Assembly: GCA_934525675.1 (NCBI GenBank)
Contig: CAKSZH010000010.1
Coordinates: 28,985-92,984 of the forward strand
Direction of reading: 5' to 3'
From: an uncultured Eubacteriales bacterium
Lineage (GTDB): Bacteria > Bacillota > Clostridia > Oscillospirales > CAG-272
DNA length: 64,000 nucleotides
The position numbers and the translations under genes were made by a program. Of this stretch, positions 8,411-17,259 are shown piece by piece; within the stretch, counting starts at the first letter, position 1; each line of letters begins with the position of its first letter. A model generated the notes under the pieces. That model did no database searches, was not told where the DNA came from, and was given only the letters and a program-made list of their open reading frames with translations.

Positions 8411-8441
8411 ATTCTATCACTTCAAGTATACTTGAAGTCAA
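8411..8441 (-). promoter_or_regulatory. MerR-type promoter and operator for the aldo/keto reductase
   Basis: On the minus strand TTGACT (8441-8436) and TAGAAT (8416-8411) are separated by 19 bp, the over-long spacer diagnostic of MerR-activated promoters. The perfect 20-bp palindrome ACTTCAAGTATACTTGAAGT (8419-8438) fills the spacer. It also lies 40 bp before the divergent merR-like gene, so autoregulation is likely. Confidence 0.85.
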
Positions 8442-8477
8442 GAGGATTTTTCAAAAAATTTCGGGAGGAACGGAAAG

Positions 8478-8903
8478 ATGAAAGAATATACGATCCGGGA
8501 AATTTCAAAACTGTTCGGGCTCCCCGCATCGACCATCCGGTATTACGAAGACGAGGGGATCCTGACCGACGTTGCCAGAACCGCGTCCGGGCAACGTATT
8601 TTCACGGACGGTCATGTCAACCGAATCAAAACCATCTGCTGCTTTAAGAACACGGGGATGACGATCGCCGAACTCAAACAGTTCTTTGCATATGAAACGG
8701 ATGAATCGGTGCACCTGGATGACATCCTGGCACTCTTACGGCAGCGCAGGGATTGTGCGGCGGCGCAGATCAGGCAACTGAAAGAGAACTATGCCCACGT
8801 ACTGCGGAAAATCCATTATTATGAGGATATCCGGGAAAGCCTGACCGATCACCTGCCGCTTCCGCGGTGGGAGGATTATAAAGAGAGAACGTACGACGAG
8901 TAA
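8478..8903 (+). CDS. MerR family transcriptional regulator
   Basis: The 141-residue protein has a typical MerR winged helix (YTIREISKLFGLPASTIRYY at residues 4-23, then EDEGIL and the wing). A long dimerisation helix follows, and the C-terminus is short and without conserved metal-binding cysteines, suggesting an electrophile or small-molecule sensor rather than a metal sensor. GGGAGG lies about 10 bases before the ATG. The gene is divergent from the aldo/keto reductase. The perfect palindrome between them, positioned in a 19-bp promoter spacer, makes this protein its probable activator. Confidence 0.92.
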   Translation: MKEYTIREISKLFGLPASTIRYYEDEGILTDVARTASGQRIFTDGHVNRIKTICCFKNTGMTIAELKQFFAYETDESVHLDDILALLRQRRDCAAAQIRQLKENYAHVLRKIHYYEDIRESLTDHLPLPRWEDYKERTYDE

Positions 8904-9025
8904 AACAGATCTGCTTGCAGGAAGAATCTGCCGGCTGCTACCGGCGGTCGACGGACCGTATGTCCTTTTGCGTGAGCCGGTCCACACCGGTTGTCCCGGT
9001 AGATACTCTTCACCGGAATCTTTAC

Positions 9026-9052
9026 CGCCGCCCTCCCGGGCGGCGTTTTTTT
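9026..9052 (+). terminator. Intrinsic terminator after merR-like gene
   Basis: An 8-bp GC stem (CGCCGCCC / GGGCGGCG) with a TCCC loop and seven T residues. Confidence 0.85.
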
Positions 9053-9154
9053 GTCTGTCATAGTTTCACCCCTCACCTGCATATATTTTTCCGATGTCCC
9101 CGGAACGACAGATTTCCCGGACAAGGTGTGCTATGCTGAAGCGGGGGTGAGAAA

Positions 9155-10024
9155 ATGTACGGAACCGATGTTTATGCGGATATTCTGTTTTTAGTCAACC
9201 TCAGCATGGATTATCTGTGCTTCTACCTGACAAACGGAATCCTGCACCGAAAACCCCGCGCCTTCCGGATGCTGCTTGCGTCGGTGCTGGGCGCGTTTTA
9301 CGCGGTCGCGGCGGTCTTTCTGCCGGTCGGGAAGGTCACGGCGTTCCTTGCCGATATCACAGTTTGTGCCGTTATGTGCGCGATCGTGTACGCAAAGCGC
9401 GGCGAGGCGTTCCGCAATTATCTGGTTTCCACCGGCGTGTATTTCGGCATTTCCGCATTGCTCGGCGGACTGATGACCGCATTCTGTTCACTTCTCAATC
9501 ACCTCGGTCTGCCGCTTGAAGTGATCGGAAAAGACGGGTTGTCCGCGTGGCTGTTCGCGCTTCTCGCCGCGGTTTCGGCGACAGTTGCCGGAACGGTCGG
9601 GAAGTTCTTCCGCAAAAGCGCCGGGGAACAGACGGCGACGGTCGGGATCAACTGCCGGGGAAGAGAAGTCAGCCTGCGCGCCAAGGTGGACAGCGGAAAC
9701 CTGCTCCGCGATCCAGTCAGCGGGAAGCCCGTGATTCTGACCGCGCTTCACCCGGTTTCGGTGCTTCTTCCGCCGGGGCTTGCCGGCGTGATCCGCCGCG
9801 GGGACTTTACCTCGGAGGATTTCCGATCCGCGTGCGGCGGCCTGCGTATCCGGCTGATTCCGTCACACACGGCGACCGGGGACGGAATGCTGATCGGGAT
9901 TCTTCCCGAACGCGTCACCGTGACCGATTCGCGCGGAACGCGGGAGATCGACGCGCTGTTTGCCCCGACGGATCTTCGTGTCCCCGGTTATGAAGCCCTG
10001 CTTCCGCCGGAAACCGATCTGTGA
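9155..10024 (+). CDS. spoIIGA: Sporulation sigma-E processing peptidase SpoIIGA
   Basis: SpoIIGA is the membrane aspartic protease that cleaves pro-sigma-E in the mother cell. The 289-residue protein has five or so hydrophobic segments in residues 1-150, beginning YADILFLVNLSMDYLCFYLT. A cytoplasmic protease domain follows, with the DSGN motif at Asp179 (KVDSGNLLRDPVSGKPV). The final segment DLRVPGYEALLP matches the family end. GGGGGTGAG lies upstream of the ATG. Its substrate gene sigE follows 33 bp later, so the classical operon order is kept. No convincing Spo0A boxes were identified upstream. Confidence 0.92.
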   Translation: MYGTDVYADILFLVNLSMDYLCFYLTNGILHRKPRAFRMLLASVLGAFYAVAAVFLPVGKVTAFLADITVCAVMCAIVYAKRGEAFRNYLVSTGVYFGISALLGGLMTAFCSLLNHLGLPLEVIGKDGLSAWLFALLAAVSATVAGTVGKFFRKSAGEQTATVGINCRGREVSLRAKVDSGNLLRDPVSGKPVILTALHPVSVLLPPGLAGVIRRGDFTSEDFRSACGGLRIRLIPSHTATGDGMLIGILPERVTVTDSRGTREIDALFAPTDLRVPGYEALLPPETDL

Positions 10025-10057
10025 GTACCGAAAAGTAACGGAAGGAGCTTTGTGCAT

Positions 10058-10765
10058 ATGAAAATCATTGAAAAGCTGAAAAACTTGTTTGAGGCATGGT
10101 TTCTCCGTCGGAAGCGGAAGGGCATTTTTTATGTCAACGGTCCGGACGTGCTCCCGGCGCCGCTGTCGCACGAGGAGGAGAGCGAGGCGATCTCCCGCCT
10201 GCCGGACGACGAGCGGGCAAGAAATCTTCTGGTCGAACACAACCTCCGTCTGGTGGTCTACATCGCCAAGCGGTTTGAAAATACCGGCGTCGGAATCGAG
10301 GACCTGATCTCCATCGGAACGCTCGGACTGGTCAAGGCAATCAACACATTCCGCGCAGACAAGAACATCAAACTCGCGACCTACGCATCCCGCTGTATCG
10401 AAAACGAAATCCTCATGTTTCTGCGCAAAAAGGGCGGAAGCCGGTGCGAGGTCTCCATCGACGAGCCGCTCAATGTGGATTGGGACGGAAACGAACTGCT
10501 CCTCTCCGATGTGCTCGGAACCGATGAGGAAAACATCTCTTATGAATTGGAAAAGAGAGAGGAACGCCGCGTGATCCGGGAGGCGGTGGCGGGACTTGAG
10601 GAGCGCGAGCGCCTGATTATCGAGCTTCGTTACGGGCTGTCCGGCAGACGGGAGATGACCCAGAAGGAGATCGCCGATCTCATGGGGATCTCCCAATCCT
10701 ATATTTCCCGCCTTGAAAAAAAGATCCTCGCGGGTCTGCGCCGCGAGGTTGCGGGGAAGATCTGA
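10058..10765 (+). CDS. sigE: RNA polymerase sporulation sigma factor SigE (pro-form)
   Basis: This is the mother-cell sigma factor. The N-terminal MKIIEKLKNLFEAWFLRRKRKG is an amphipathic pro-sequence, and cleavage by SpoIIGA is expected near FYVNG. Sigma region 2 is clear (LVEHNLRLVVYIAKRFENTG, DLISIGTLGLVKAINTF, KLATYASRCIENEILMFLR). Region 4 follows (GLEERERLIIELRYGL, TQKEIADLMGISQSYISRLE). ATG 10058 is chosen over GTG 10052 because AAGGAG (10042-10047) is then 10 bases away. The mature length fits the family. No sigG follows, although it does in many Bacilli and Clostridia. Confidence 0.95.
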   Translation: MKIIEKLKNLFEAWFLRRKRKGIFYVNGPDVLPAPLSHEEESEAISRLPDDERARNLLVEHNLRLVVYIAKRFENTGVGIEDLISIGTLGLVKAINTFRADKNIKLATYASRCIENEILMFLRKKGGSRCEVSIDEPLNVDWDGNELLLSDVLGTDEENISYELEKREERRVIREAVAGLEERERLIIELRYGLSGRREMTQKEIADLMGISQSYISRLEKKILAGLRREVAGKI

Positions 10766-10847
10766 TGCGTGCCGCCTCTCCGCATTGACCGGCGATGGCG
10801 GGAACATGACGGGACTGCGGTTTTTCTGACAAATTTCCGAAAACCTC

Positions 10848-10876
10848 TTGCAATCTGAGAAAACCTGTGATATAAT
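10848..10876 (+). promoter_or_regulatory. Promoter of rpmE
   Basis: TTGCAA (10848-10853), a 17-bp spacer and TATAAT (10871-10876). Confidence 0.8.
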
Positions 10877-10936
10877 ATCTTCTCGTGTACCGATGCCAAC
10901 TTACATCGGAATTCATCGAACGAGGTAAAATGTGTC

Positions 10937-11149
10937 ATGAAAGACGGAATCCATCCCAGCTACGAAAAGTGCATCATCAAGTGCGCGTGCGGCGAAACGG
11001 TTGAGACCAGATCCACCAAGGGCGGAGAGATCCGCGTTGAAATTTGCTCGAAGTGCCATCCGTTCTTCACCGGCAAGCAGAAGTTTGTCGATGTCGGCGG
11101 TAAGGTTGATCGGTTCAAGAGAAGACTTGCAGCTTCCCAGAAGCAGTAA
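10937..11149 (+). CDS. rpmE: 50S ribosomal protein L31, zinc-binding type
   Basis: The 70-residue L31 starts MKDGIHPSYEKCIIKC. It carries the zinc-ligand set Cys-x-Cys (CACG) and CSKC, marking the C+ (zinc) form rather than the zinc-free YtiA type. It sits on the large subunit and forms the bridge to the small subunit head. Its own consensus-like promoter and a downstream terminator indicate a monocistronic unit inserted between sigE and hflX. Confidence 0.97.
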   Translation: MKDGIHPSYEKCIIKCACGETVETRSTKGGEIRVEICSKCHPFFTGKQKFVDVGGKVDRFKRRLAASQKQ

Positions 11150-11172
11150 TTTTTTCGGGGGAACCGGAGCAT

Positions 11173-11207
11173 AGGACAGGTCGTGCTGGGCGCGGTCTGT
11201 CCTTTTT
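11173..11207 (+). terminator. Probable terminator after rpmE
   Basis: AGGACAG (11173-11179) pairs with CTGTCCT (11197-11203) around an internal GC-rich loop and is followed by TTTT. Confidence 0.7.
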
Positions 11208-11312
11208 CGTATGCGCGGGAAACGTGACCGCACGGCGGTCGGACCTGCGGGCGGTGAAATATCATCCACCGTTGCCCGCATGACGGCAAACGAGAGAAAG
11301 GCGGAATTTTTC

Positions 11313-12632
11313 ATGACGGAAACAATTCAGAATAAAAATACCGAAAACAAAATGACCGAGGGAAGCCGCGCGGTGCTGGTAGGCGCCGTCACACAGGGAA
11401 CGACTACGGACGAAGTGGAAGCCGAACTGGAGGAGCTTTCGGGACTGCTTGACACCGCAGGCGGAATCGCCGTCGCGCGGGTGATCCAGAACCTGCAAAC
11501 GCCCGATCCGCGAACCCTGATCGGCTCCGGCAAGGTCAAAGAAATTGCCGGACTCTGCAAAAACGAGGAGGCAGACCTCGTTGTCTTTGACGTGGAATTG
11601 TCTCCTTCGCAGATCAGAAATCTGGAAGAGGAGATCGGCGGGGATGTCCGCGTGATCGACCGCAGTATGCTGATCCTCGACATTTTCGCGCTCCACGCGA
11701 CGACGGGCGAGGGCAAAATGCAGGTGGAACTGGCACAGCTCCAGTACACCGCGCCGCGTCTGACCGGAAACGGTAAAGATCTGTCGCGTCTCGGCGGCGG
11801 AATCGGCACGAGAGGCCCCGGCGAATCCAAGCTGGAGACCGACCGCCGACACATGAAGCGCCGCATGGAGGCGCTCCGCGCGGAACTGGATGATCTCGAA
11901 CGCACGAGAAAAACCATGCGTGCTTCGCGGGACAAGAGCGGCGTTCCAAAAGTCGCCATTGTCGGGTATACCAACGCTGGCAAGTCCACGCTGCTCAACC
12001 GACTGACGGGCGCGGGAATCCTCGCGGAGGATAAACTCTTTGCGACGCTGGACCCGACGACGAGAAAGTACACGCTTCCCGGCGGCGAGCGGATTCTGCT
12101 TTCCGACACGGTCGGATTTATCCGCAAACTTCCGCACCATCTCATCAAGGCGTTCCGCTCCACACTCGACGAAGCGGTATATGCCGATATCCTTCTCGTT
12201 CTCGTGGACGCGTCCGACCCGGAATACCGGGCGCACCTGAAGGTAACGGAGGAACTGCTTTCCGACCTCGGCGCGGGCGAGAAACCGACGCTGTTCGTCT
12301 TCAACAAATGCGACCGGACCAAGGAGCCGCCCGAATGCCCGTTCCCCAAAACCGAGGGCGTGGAGGTTGCGTATATCTCCGCGGCAACGGGAGAGGGCGT
12401 GGACGAAATGATCGCAAAGCTGACAACGCTTCTGCACGAGGGCAAGAAAAAGATCGTCTTCCGTATTCCCAACGCGGACGCGGGAGCGCTGAACACGCTT
12501 TACCGGAACGCAACGGTGGAAACTGTCGAATATACAGAGGACGGAATGCTTGTCACGGCGACGGTGGACGAAAAGACGCGCGGGATGCTCCGCCGCTTTG
12601 ATCCGACTTACCCGGAGCCGGAACAATTCTGA
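11313..12632 (+). CDS. hflX: Ribosome-associated GTPase HflX
   Basis: HflX binds 50S subunits and splits stalled 70S ribosomes. The 439-residue protein has the N-terminal HflX domain (TPDPRTLIGSGKVKEI and TRGPGESKLETDRR) and a coiled coil. The G domain has Walker A GYTNAGKST, switch DTVGFIRKLPHHLIKAFRST and NKCD. ATG 11313 is chosen because AAAGGCGG (11297-11304) lies 8 bases upstream. An in-frame start 102 bp upstream would add a non-conserved leader. It lies downstream of rpmE's terminator, and its own promoter is not obvious. Confidence 0.95.
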   Translation: MTETIQNKNTENKMTEGSRAVLVGAVTQGTTTDEVEAELEELSGLLDTAGGIAVARVIQNLQTPDPRTLIGSGKVKEIAGLCKNEEADLVVFDVELSPSQIRNLEEEIGGDVRVIDRSMLILDIFALHATTGEGKMQVELAQLQYTAPRLTGNGKDLSRLGGGIGTRGPGESKLETDRRHMKRRMEALRAELDDLERTRKTMRASRDKSGVPKVAIVGYTNAGKSTLLNRLTGAGILAEDKLFATLDPTTRKYTLPGGERILLSDTVGFIRKLPHHLIKAFRSTLDEAVYADILLVLVDASDPEYRAHLKVTEELLSDLGAGEKPTLFVFNKCDRTKEPPECPFPKTEGVEVAYISAATGEGVDEMIAKLTTLLHEGKKKIVFRIPNADAGALNTLYRNATVETVEYTEDGMLVTATVDEKTRGMLRRFDPTYPEPEQF

Positions 12633-12819
12633 GTTTCCCCGATCCGATCGGATACATCCGGATTTCATCCGATCCCGGTCCGGGTTCCTTTGACCCTGTC
12701 CCGGTCCGGGTCACCCCCGGTTTTGCCCGGATTTCTTCCGACCCGGTGTGAGCCGGTTCCGGCTCTGCCGCGAATCCAATCCGAACGAGACCTTCCCACT
12801 TCCGAAAGGAGAAAACAAG

Positions 12820-13458
12820 ATGGCGGACGAACAGAAACCGGAAACCTATACCACGCTCGGCGGCACCGCGGACGCGGAATATGAAGAAAAACGTTCCCTG
12901 TTCATCGGGCACGCGTCTCCCGCGCGTACCGAGGACGAGGCGAACGATTTCATCCGCCGCATGAAGAAGCAGTACGCCGACGCAACGCACAACGTGTCCG
13001 CTTATTATATCAAGGATGGAATCTATGCGCGCTACTCGGATGACGGGGAGCCGCAGGGAACATCGGGGATGCCGGTGCTCGATGTGATCCGCAAATCGGG
13101 GGTCAATGACGCGGTGATCGTGGTGACCCGGTATTTCGGCGGTACCCTGCTCGGGGCAGGCGGACTGGTACGGGCGTATTCGCACACGGCAAAGCTCGCT
13201 ATGGAAGCGGCGGGAATCGTGACCTACCAGAAGTACACGACCCTGACGCTCACCTGCTCCTATTCGGATTACGGGCGTTATCAGGCGGAGCTTCCGAAGT
13301 TCGGCGCCGTCCTTGACGGAACGGATTTTTCCGACCGCGTGACGCTCTCGTTCGCCGTTCGGGGCACGGTTTTCCCCGCGCTCCGGGACAGAATCCGCGA
13401 GATGAGCGGCGGGCGGGACGAGCCGGATGTGACCGGCGAGCGGTACGATTACAGATAA
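12820..13458 (+). CDS. YigZ/IMPACT family protein
   Basis: The 212-residue member of the UPF0029/IMPACT family (YigZ, YvyE). Hallmarks are THNVSAYYIKDG, YSDDGEPQGTSGMPVLDVI and VVTRYFGGTLLGAGGLVRAY, followed by a ferredoxin-like C-terminal domain. The family has no settled biochemical role, and the fold suggests RNA or nucleotide binding. The AAAGGAG-preceded ATG at 12820 is chosen over an upstream in-frame GTG at 12748. The 187-bp gap after hflX holds imperfect TCCCGGTCCGGGT repeats and no terminator that I trust. Confidence 0.9.
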   Translation: MADEQKPETYTTLGGTADAEYEEKRSLFIGHASPARTEDEANDFIRRMKKQYADATHNVSAYYIKDGIYARYSDDGEPQGTSGMPVLDVIRKSGVNDAVIVVTRYFGGTLLGAGGLVRAYSHTAKLAMEAAGIVTYQKYTTLTLTCSYSDYGRYQAELPKFGAVLDGTDFSDRVTLSFAVRGTVFPALRDRIREMSGGRDEPDVTGERYDYR

Positions 13459-13471
13459 ACCCGCACGGCGG

Positions 13472-13577
13472 GAATGATACACAAACCTGCACGGAACGCG
13501 GGGAGAAACGGACTCGACGACACGATGACCGCAACCGAACCCGAAATGATACAAACCTGCACGGGATGTGCGGAGAA
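13472..13577 (+). repeat. Direct repeat pair before the NUDIX gene
   Basis: An imperfect repeat of about 35 bp occurs at 13472-13507 and 13543-13577. Both copies share ATGATACA and AAACCTGCACGG followed by a GGAGAA end. The copies are about 71 bp apart and fill the spacer between two genes. Confidence 0.7.
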
Positions 13578-13587
13578 CGGAGGCGGA

Positions 13588-14064
13588 ATGGACCTGACTT
13601 TTCCGACCGACACGGGGAAAGTCAATTATCGTGTGGCGGCGCTGATGCTCCGGGAGAACCGGGTTCTTGCGATGAAAGACGACCGTTCGCCGTACTTTTA
13701 CCTGCCGGGCGGCAGGGTACATATGGGTGAAGCGGCGGAGGATGCAATACTGCGCGAGCTGTCCGAGGAGCTTGGCGGCGACCGCTCCTTCCGGATTATT
13801 CGCCCGGTCTTTCTCGTGCAGCCCTTTTTTACGGACGATACGGACGGTGTGCCGTATCATGAGCTGTGCCTGTATTTTCTGATTGATTTCCGGGAAGCCG
13901 ACTTTCCGGAGGGACAGTTTACCGGTCGGGAGGGGAATCGGGTTCACACGTTCCGTTGGCTGGCATCCGACCGCCTCGGCGAGGAGTATTTTTATCCGAC
14001 CTTCCTGCAGAATGAACTTTCCCGACTGCCGGATACGCTGACCCTGTGTACCGAGCGCGGGTAA
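13588..14064 (+). CDS. NUDIX hydrolase
   Basis: A 158-residue pyrophosphohydrolase with a complete Nudix box (GRVHMGEAAEDAILRELSEE, then LGG). Upstream is the LPGG strand (FYLPGG) and downstream a VQPFF / PYHELCLYFLI segment typical of the MutT/ADPR-type clade. The substrate is unknown; such proteins hydrolyse nucleoside diphosphates linked to other groups. ATG 13588 is used because GGAGG (13579-13583) precedes it, though at a short spacing of 4. An upstream in-frame ATG at 13474 would translate the direct repeat region. A terminator follows. Confidence 0.88.
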   Translation: MDLTFPTDTGKVNYRVAALMLRENRVLAMKDDRSPYFYLPGGRVHMGEAAEDAILRELSEELGGDRSFRIIRPVFLVQPFFTDDTDGVPYHELCLYFLIDFREADFPEGQFTGREGNRVHTFRWLASDRLGEEYFYPTFLQNELSRLPDTLTLCTERG

Positions 14065-14154
14065 GTGCAGACACCGCGACAGAGCGTCGCCGGACGGGAC
14101 ACCCGCACCTGAACAATTTCCGTTTTCCCGGATATCCGGATGGGCACGGTATAG

Positions 14155-14184
14155 AGCACCGACAGTTTCTGCCGGTGCTTTTTT
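14155..14184 (+). terminator. Intrinsic terminator after NUDIX gene
   Basis: AGCACCGACAG pairs with CTGCCGGTGCT (one mismatch) and is followed by six T residues. Confidence 0.8.
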
Positions 14185-14444
14185 ATGCAAAGTATGTTTT
14201 TCGGGGGGCTTGCCGGGGACTTTCCGCAACGTGCTTGCGGGTTACCGGGTTTGTCGGCGGACGCGATCGGTGCCTTAGAGCGTGTGCTACGGCTTTTTTG
14301 CTTCGCTTCCCGGAATTTTTGCCCGATTTTCTGAAAAAATCAAAATTTTTTCGCAGAAAAAAAGGATTTTGCGATTTTTTTGCGTATCTTATAAGTGTAA
14401 AGGCTTTTCGGAATGTGTTTTTTGGGGGGAGGTGACCGGCTGTC
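14185..14444 (+). other. Intergenic region before the dGTPase-like gene
   Basis: No gene seen. The first half is GC-rich. From about 14300 it becomes very A/T-rich, with runs of A and T and a possible TATAAG at 14390-14395, so the operon promoter probably lies here. GGGGGGAGGTGA just upstream of 14445 is a strong ribosome binding site. Confidence 0.5.
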
Positions 14445-15455
14445 GTGGGAAATATCTGTGACGTGTTTTTGGAGCGGGAAAAAGAGTATCTTTCTCCCTA
14501 TGCGTTTCTGACCTGTAACACGCGGGGCAGGGACAAGCCATACGTCCCCTGTACCAACCGGACGGAGTTTCAGCGCGACCGCGACCGCATCATCCACTCC
14601 TCGTCCTTCCGCCGGCTGATGAACAAGACCCAGGTGTTTCTGGCACCCGCGGGGGATCACTATCGTACCCGGCTGACGCACACACTGGAGGTCACGCAGA
14701 TCGCGCGGATCATCGCGCGCGCGCTCCGGCTCAACGAAGACCTCACCGAAGCGGCGGCGCTCGGGCATGACCTCGGGCATACCCCGTTCGGACATGCGGG
14801 CGAGGAAGCCATGCAGCACCTCTATTCGCCGGATTTCACCCACTACAAGCAGAGTCTGCGCGTGGTGGAAAAGCTGGAGAAGGACGGCGAGGGGCTCAAC
14901 CTGACGTGGGAGGTGCGGGACGGCATTCTCAACCACCAGGGGTCACATATGGCGTCCACCCTGGAAGGTGTGATCGTCAAGTTTGCCGACCGCATTGCGT
15001 ACATCAACCATGACATCGACGATGCCTGCCGCGCGGGGATCTTAACGGTGGAGGACATCCCGAAGGAACTGCGCGACGTGCTCGGGAACGGGCACAGCGA
15101 GCGTATCAATACCATGGTGACCTCGGTCATCGAAGCGAGTACCAATCAGCCGCAGATTGCCATGACCCCGAAGGTACAGGACGCGACGGACAAACTCCGC
15201 GAGTTTCTGTTCCGGAGAGTGTATCACGACTCCGCGGCAAAGTCCGAGGATGTCAAGGCAAAGGCTCTGCTCGGCAGACTGTTTGAATATTATGTCGCGC
15301 ATCCCGAAGAAATGGAAGGAATCTACCGGCGGGAACTGGAATGGGAACCGGTGGAACGCTGTGTGTGCGATTTCGTGTCGGGCATGACCGACCGGTACGC
15401 CATCGCAACCTTCAACGAGCTGTTCATTCCCAAGATCTGGAGGGACCGCAATTGA
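14445..15455 (+). CDS. dgt: dGTP triphosphohydrolase-like HD protein
   Basis: A 336-residue HD-domain protein of the deoxyguanosinetriphosphate triphosphohydrolase-like family, which removes triphosphate from dNTPs and so tunes nucleotide pools. Metal ligands are visible in RLTHTLEVTQIA (His) and AALGHDLGHTPFGHAG (the HD pair), with a later Asp in KFADRIAYINHDIDDA. The start is GTG at 14445, behind a near-perfect Shine-Dalgarno. The stop overlaps the TTG start of dnaG, giving the common Firmicutes order dgt-dnaG-sigA. Confidence 0.9.
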   Translation: MGNICDVFLEREKEYLSPYAFLTCNTRGRDKPYVPCTNRTEFQRDRDRIIHSSSFRRLMNKTQVFLAPAGDHYRTRLTHTLEVTQIARIIARALRLNEDLTEAAALGHDLGHTPFGHAGEEAMQHLYSPDFTHYKQSLRVVEKLEKDGEGLNLTWEVRDGILNHQGSHMASTLEGVIVKFADRIAYINHDIDDACRAGILTVEDIPKELRDVLGNGHSERINTMVTSVIEASTNQPQIAMTPKVQDATDKLREFLFRRVYHDSAAKSEDVKAKALLGRLFEYYVAHPEEMEGIYRRELEWEPVERCVCDFVSGMTDRYAIATFNELFIPKIWRDRN

Positions 15456-17242
15456 TCCCAAGAGAGATTATTGAAGAGATCCGCGACCGGAGCGACATCG
15501 AAGAGGTCATCGGCTCCTATGTGCGCCTCAAGCGCGCCGGATCGAATTTTAGCGGGCTTTGCCCGTTTCACAGCGAGAAATCGCCGTCGTTTACCGTGTT
15601 CCCGGCAACGAGGAGCTTTTACTGCTTCGGCTGCGGCGCGGGCGGCGATGTCATCACCTTCATCATGAAGGCGGAAAACCTCGATTACCCCGATGCCGTG
15701 GAATTTCTTGCGAACCGCGTCGGTGTCCGCATCCCGGAGGATGGTAGCGGACGTGGCGGCGCTGGCATTGAGCGCAAGCGGTTCTTTGAAATGAACCGCG
15801 AGGCGGCGAAGTTTTTCCATGCCTGCCTGCTCGATCCCACCATCGGCGCGGAAGGACTGCGGTATTTCCGCGAGGAGAGAAAGCTCTCCATGGCGACGGT
15901 CAATCATTTCGGGCTCGGGTACGCGCCGAACGATTTCGGCATGCTCCGGCAGTACCTCGGAAATAAGGGTTTCACCGATGAGGAACTGATTACCGGGTTC
16001 CTTTGCGGCAGAAGCAAAAAAACGGGAAAGCCGTTCGATTACTTCCGTAACCGTGTGATCTTCCCGATCATCGACGTGTCCGGAAACGTCATCGCCTTCG
16101 GCGGACGCGTGATGGACGATTCCAAGCCCAAGTACCTGAACTCCTCGGATACCCCGGTGTTCAAGAAAAGCCGCAACCTGTTCGCGTTCAACTTTGCGCG
16201 CAAGCATTGCGCCGAAACCATGATCCTCTGCGAGGGGTACATGGACGTGATCGCCCTGCACGCCGCCGGCTTTGAAAACGCGGTGGCAACGCTCGGTACC
16301 GCAATCACTGAGGAGCAGGCAAGACTGTTTGCCAAGAATACCAAAAAAGTCATCATCACTTATGACAGCGACGCGCCGGGGCAGACCGCGGCAAACCGTG
16401 CCCTGCGTCTCCTTGACGATGTCGGCGTTGCGGTGCGCGTGCTCAAATTGCAGGGCGCCAAGGACCCCGACGAATTCATCAAGAAATTCGGCGCGGACAA
16501 GTTCCGGCAGGTTCTGGAGGGAAGCCGCACCGAATTTGAATACCGCCTTGACACCGTGCTCGGCAAATACAACGTTTCCGAGCCGGAGGGAAAGATCCGC
16601 GCGGCAAACGAGCTTTGCCAGCATATTGCGAATTTTTCGTCCCCCGTGGAACGCGAGGTATATATCGGGCAGGTCGCGGAAAAACTTGGATTGACTTCCG
16701 ATGTGCTCAAAGCAAGCGTTGACCGGAATGTCAAGGCAAAGTACAAGGAATTCCGGGAAAGGGAAAGCAGAAATCTTCAGATGTCCGCGCTCAATATCGG
16801 CGACCGCGTCAACCCCGACGCGGCAAAGAATCTGCGCGCCGCCTCCGCGGAGGAAGCGGTTCTCGGTTTGCTTTTACTCTACCCGGAGTACCGCGACAGC
16901 GTCGTGTCCGGCAAACGCGTATTGACCGAGGACGATTTCTTCACCGCGTTTGGCAAGCGTGTCTTTGCCCGGATTATGGAGCTGTGCCGGGAGGCGGGCG
17001 GATATTCCGACGTGTCCCTCGGCGAGACCTTCAACCCGGACGAAATGGGACGCATTCAGCGCATGATCCGCAGCCGCGCCGCGCTTTCGGAAAACGGGAG
17101 CGAGGTATTTGACGCGGCGATCGCGCTGCTCCGTGGCGAGCGGCAGAAGCGGGAGGAAGCCGAGAGCGGCGACCTTGCGTCCGCCATCGCGCGGTTACGT
17201 AAAAAATCACAGAATCAGGATACGGATAAACAACCTACATAA
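15452..17242 (+). CDS. dnaG: DNA primase DnaG
   Basis: DnaG makes the RNA primers for DNA replication. It has 596 residues if it starts at TTG 15452, which has GGAGGG 7 bases upstream and overlaps the preceding stop. An earlier in-frame start at 15341 would run through the dgt gene in another frame. A CHC2 zinc finger is visible (Cys37, His40, Cys58, Cys61). The Toprim core follows with LCEGYMDVIAL, and TYDSDAPGQ marks the metal site. The C-terminal helicase-interaction domain is present. It is part of the macromolecular-synthesis operon with sigA. Confidence 0.95.
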   Translation: MIPREIIEEIRDRSDIEEVIGSYVRLKRAGSNFSGLCPFHSEKSPSFTVFPATRSFYCFGCGAGGDVITFIMKAENLDYPDAVEFLANRVGVRIPEDGSGRGGAGIERKRFFEMNREAAKFFHACLLDPTIGAEGLRYFREERKLSMATVNHFGLGYAPNDFGMLRQYLGNKGFTDEELITGFLCGRSKKTGKPFDYFRNRVIFPIIDVSGNVIAFGGRVMDDSKPKYLNSSDTPVFKKSRNLFAFNFARKHCAETMILCEGYMDVIALHAAGFENAVATLGTAITEEQARLFAKNTKKVIITYDSDAPGQTAANRALRLLDDVGVAVRVLKLQGAKDPDEFIKKFGADKFRQVLEGSRTEFEYRLDTVLGKYNVSEPEGKIRAANELCQHIANFSSPVEREVYIGQVAEKLGLTSDVLKASVDRNVKAKYKEFRERESRNLQMSALNIGDRVNPDAAKNLRAASAEEAVLGLLLLYPEYRDSVVSGKRVLTEDDFFTAFGKRVFARIMELCREAGGYSDVSLGETFNPDEMGRIQRMIRSRAALSENGSEVFDAAIALLRGERQKREEAESGDLASAIARLRKKSQNQDTDKQPT

Positions 17243-17259
17243 ACGGAAAGGGAAAACCA

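Noticed and set aside
9060..9154. Spo0A boxes upstream of spoIIGA
   Set aside because: Short GACA/TGTC words are present but none matches TGTCGAA well, and no promoter of the spoIIG type with a 22-bp spacer is clear.
14200..14300. Possible 4.5S/SRP RNA (GGGGGG, CCGCAACG and GTTACC words)
   Set aside because: The conserved domain IV with GGAA loop and AGCA segment is missing and the arms do not pair; the likeness is superficial.
15341..15451. Longer N-terminus for DnaG
   Set aside because: These codons lie inside the dgt gene in another frame and give non-primase sequence; the TTG at 15452 has a good ribosome binding site and the expected N-terminus.
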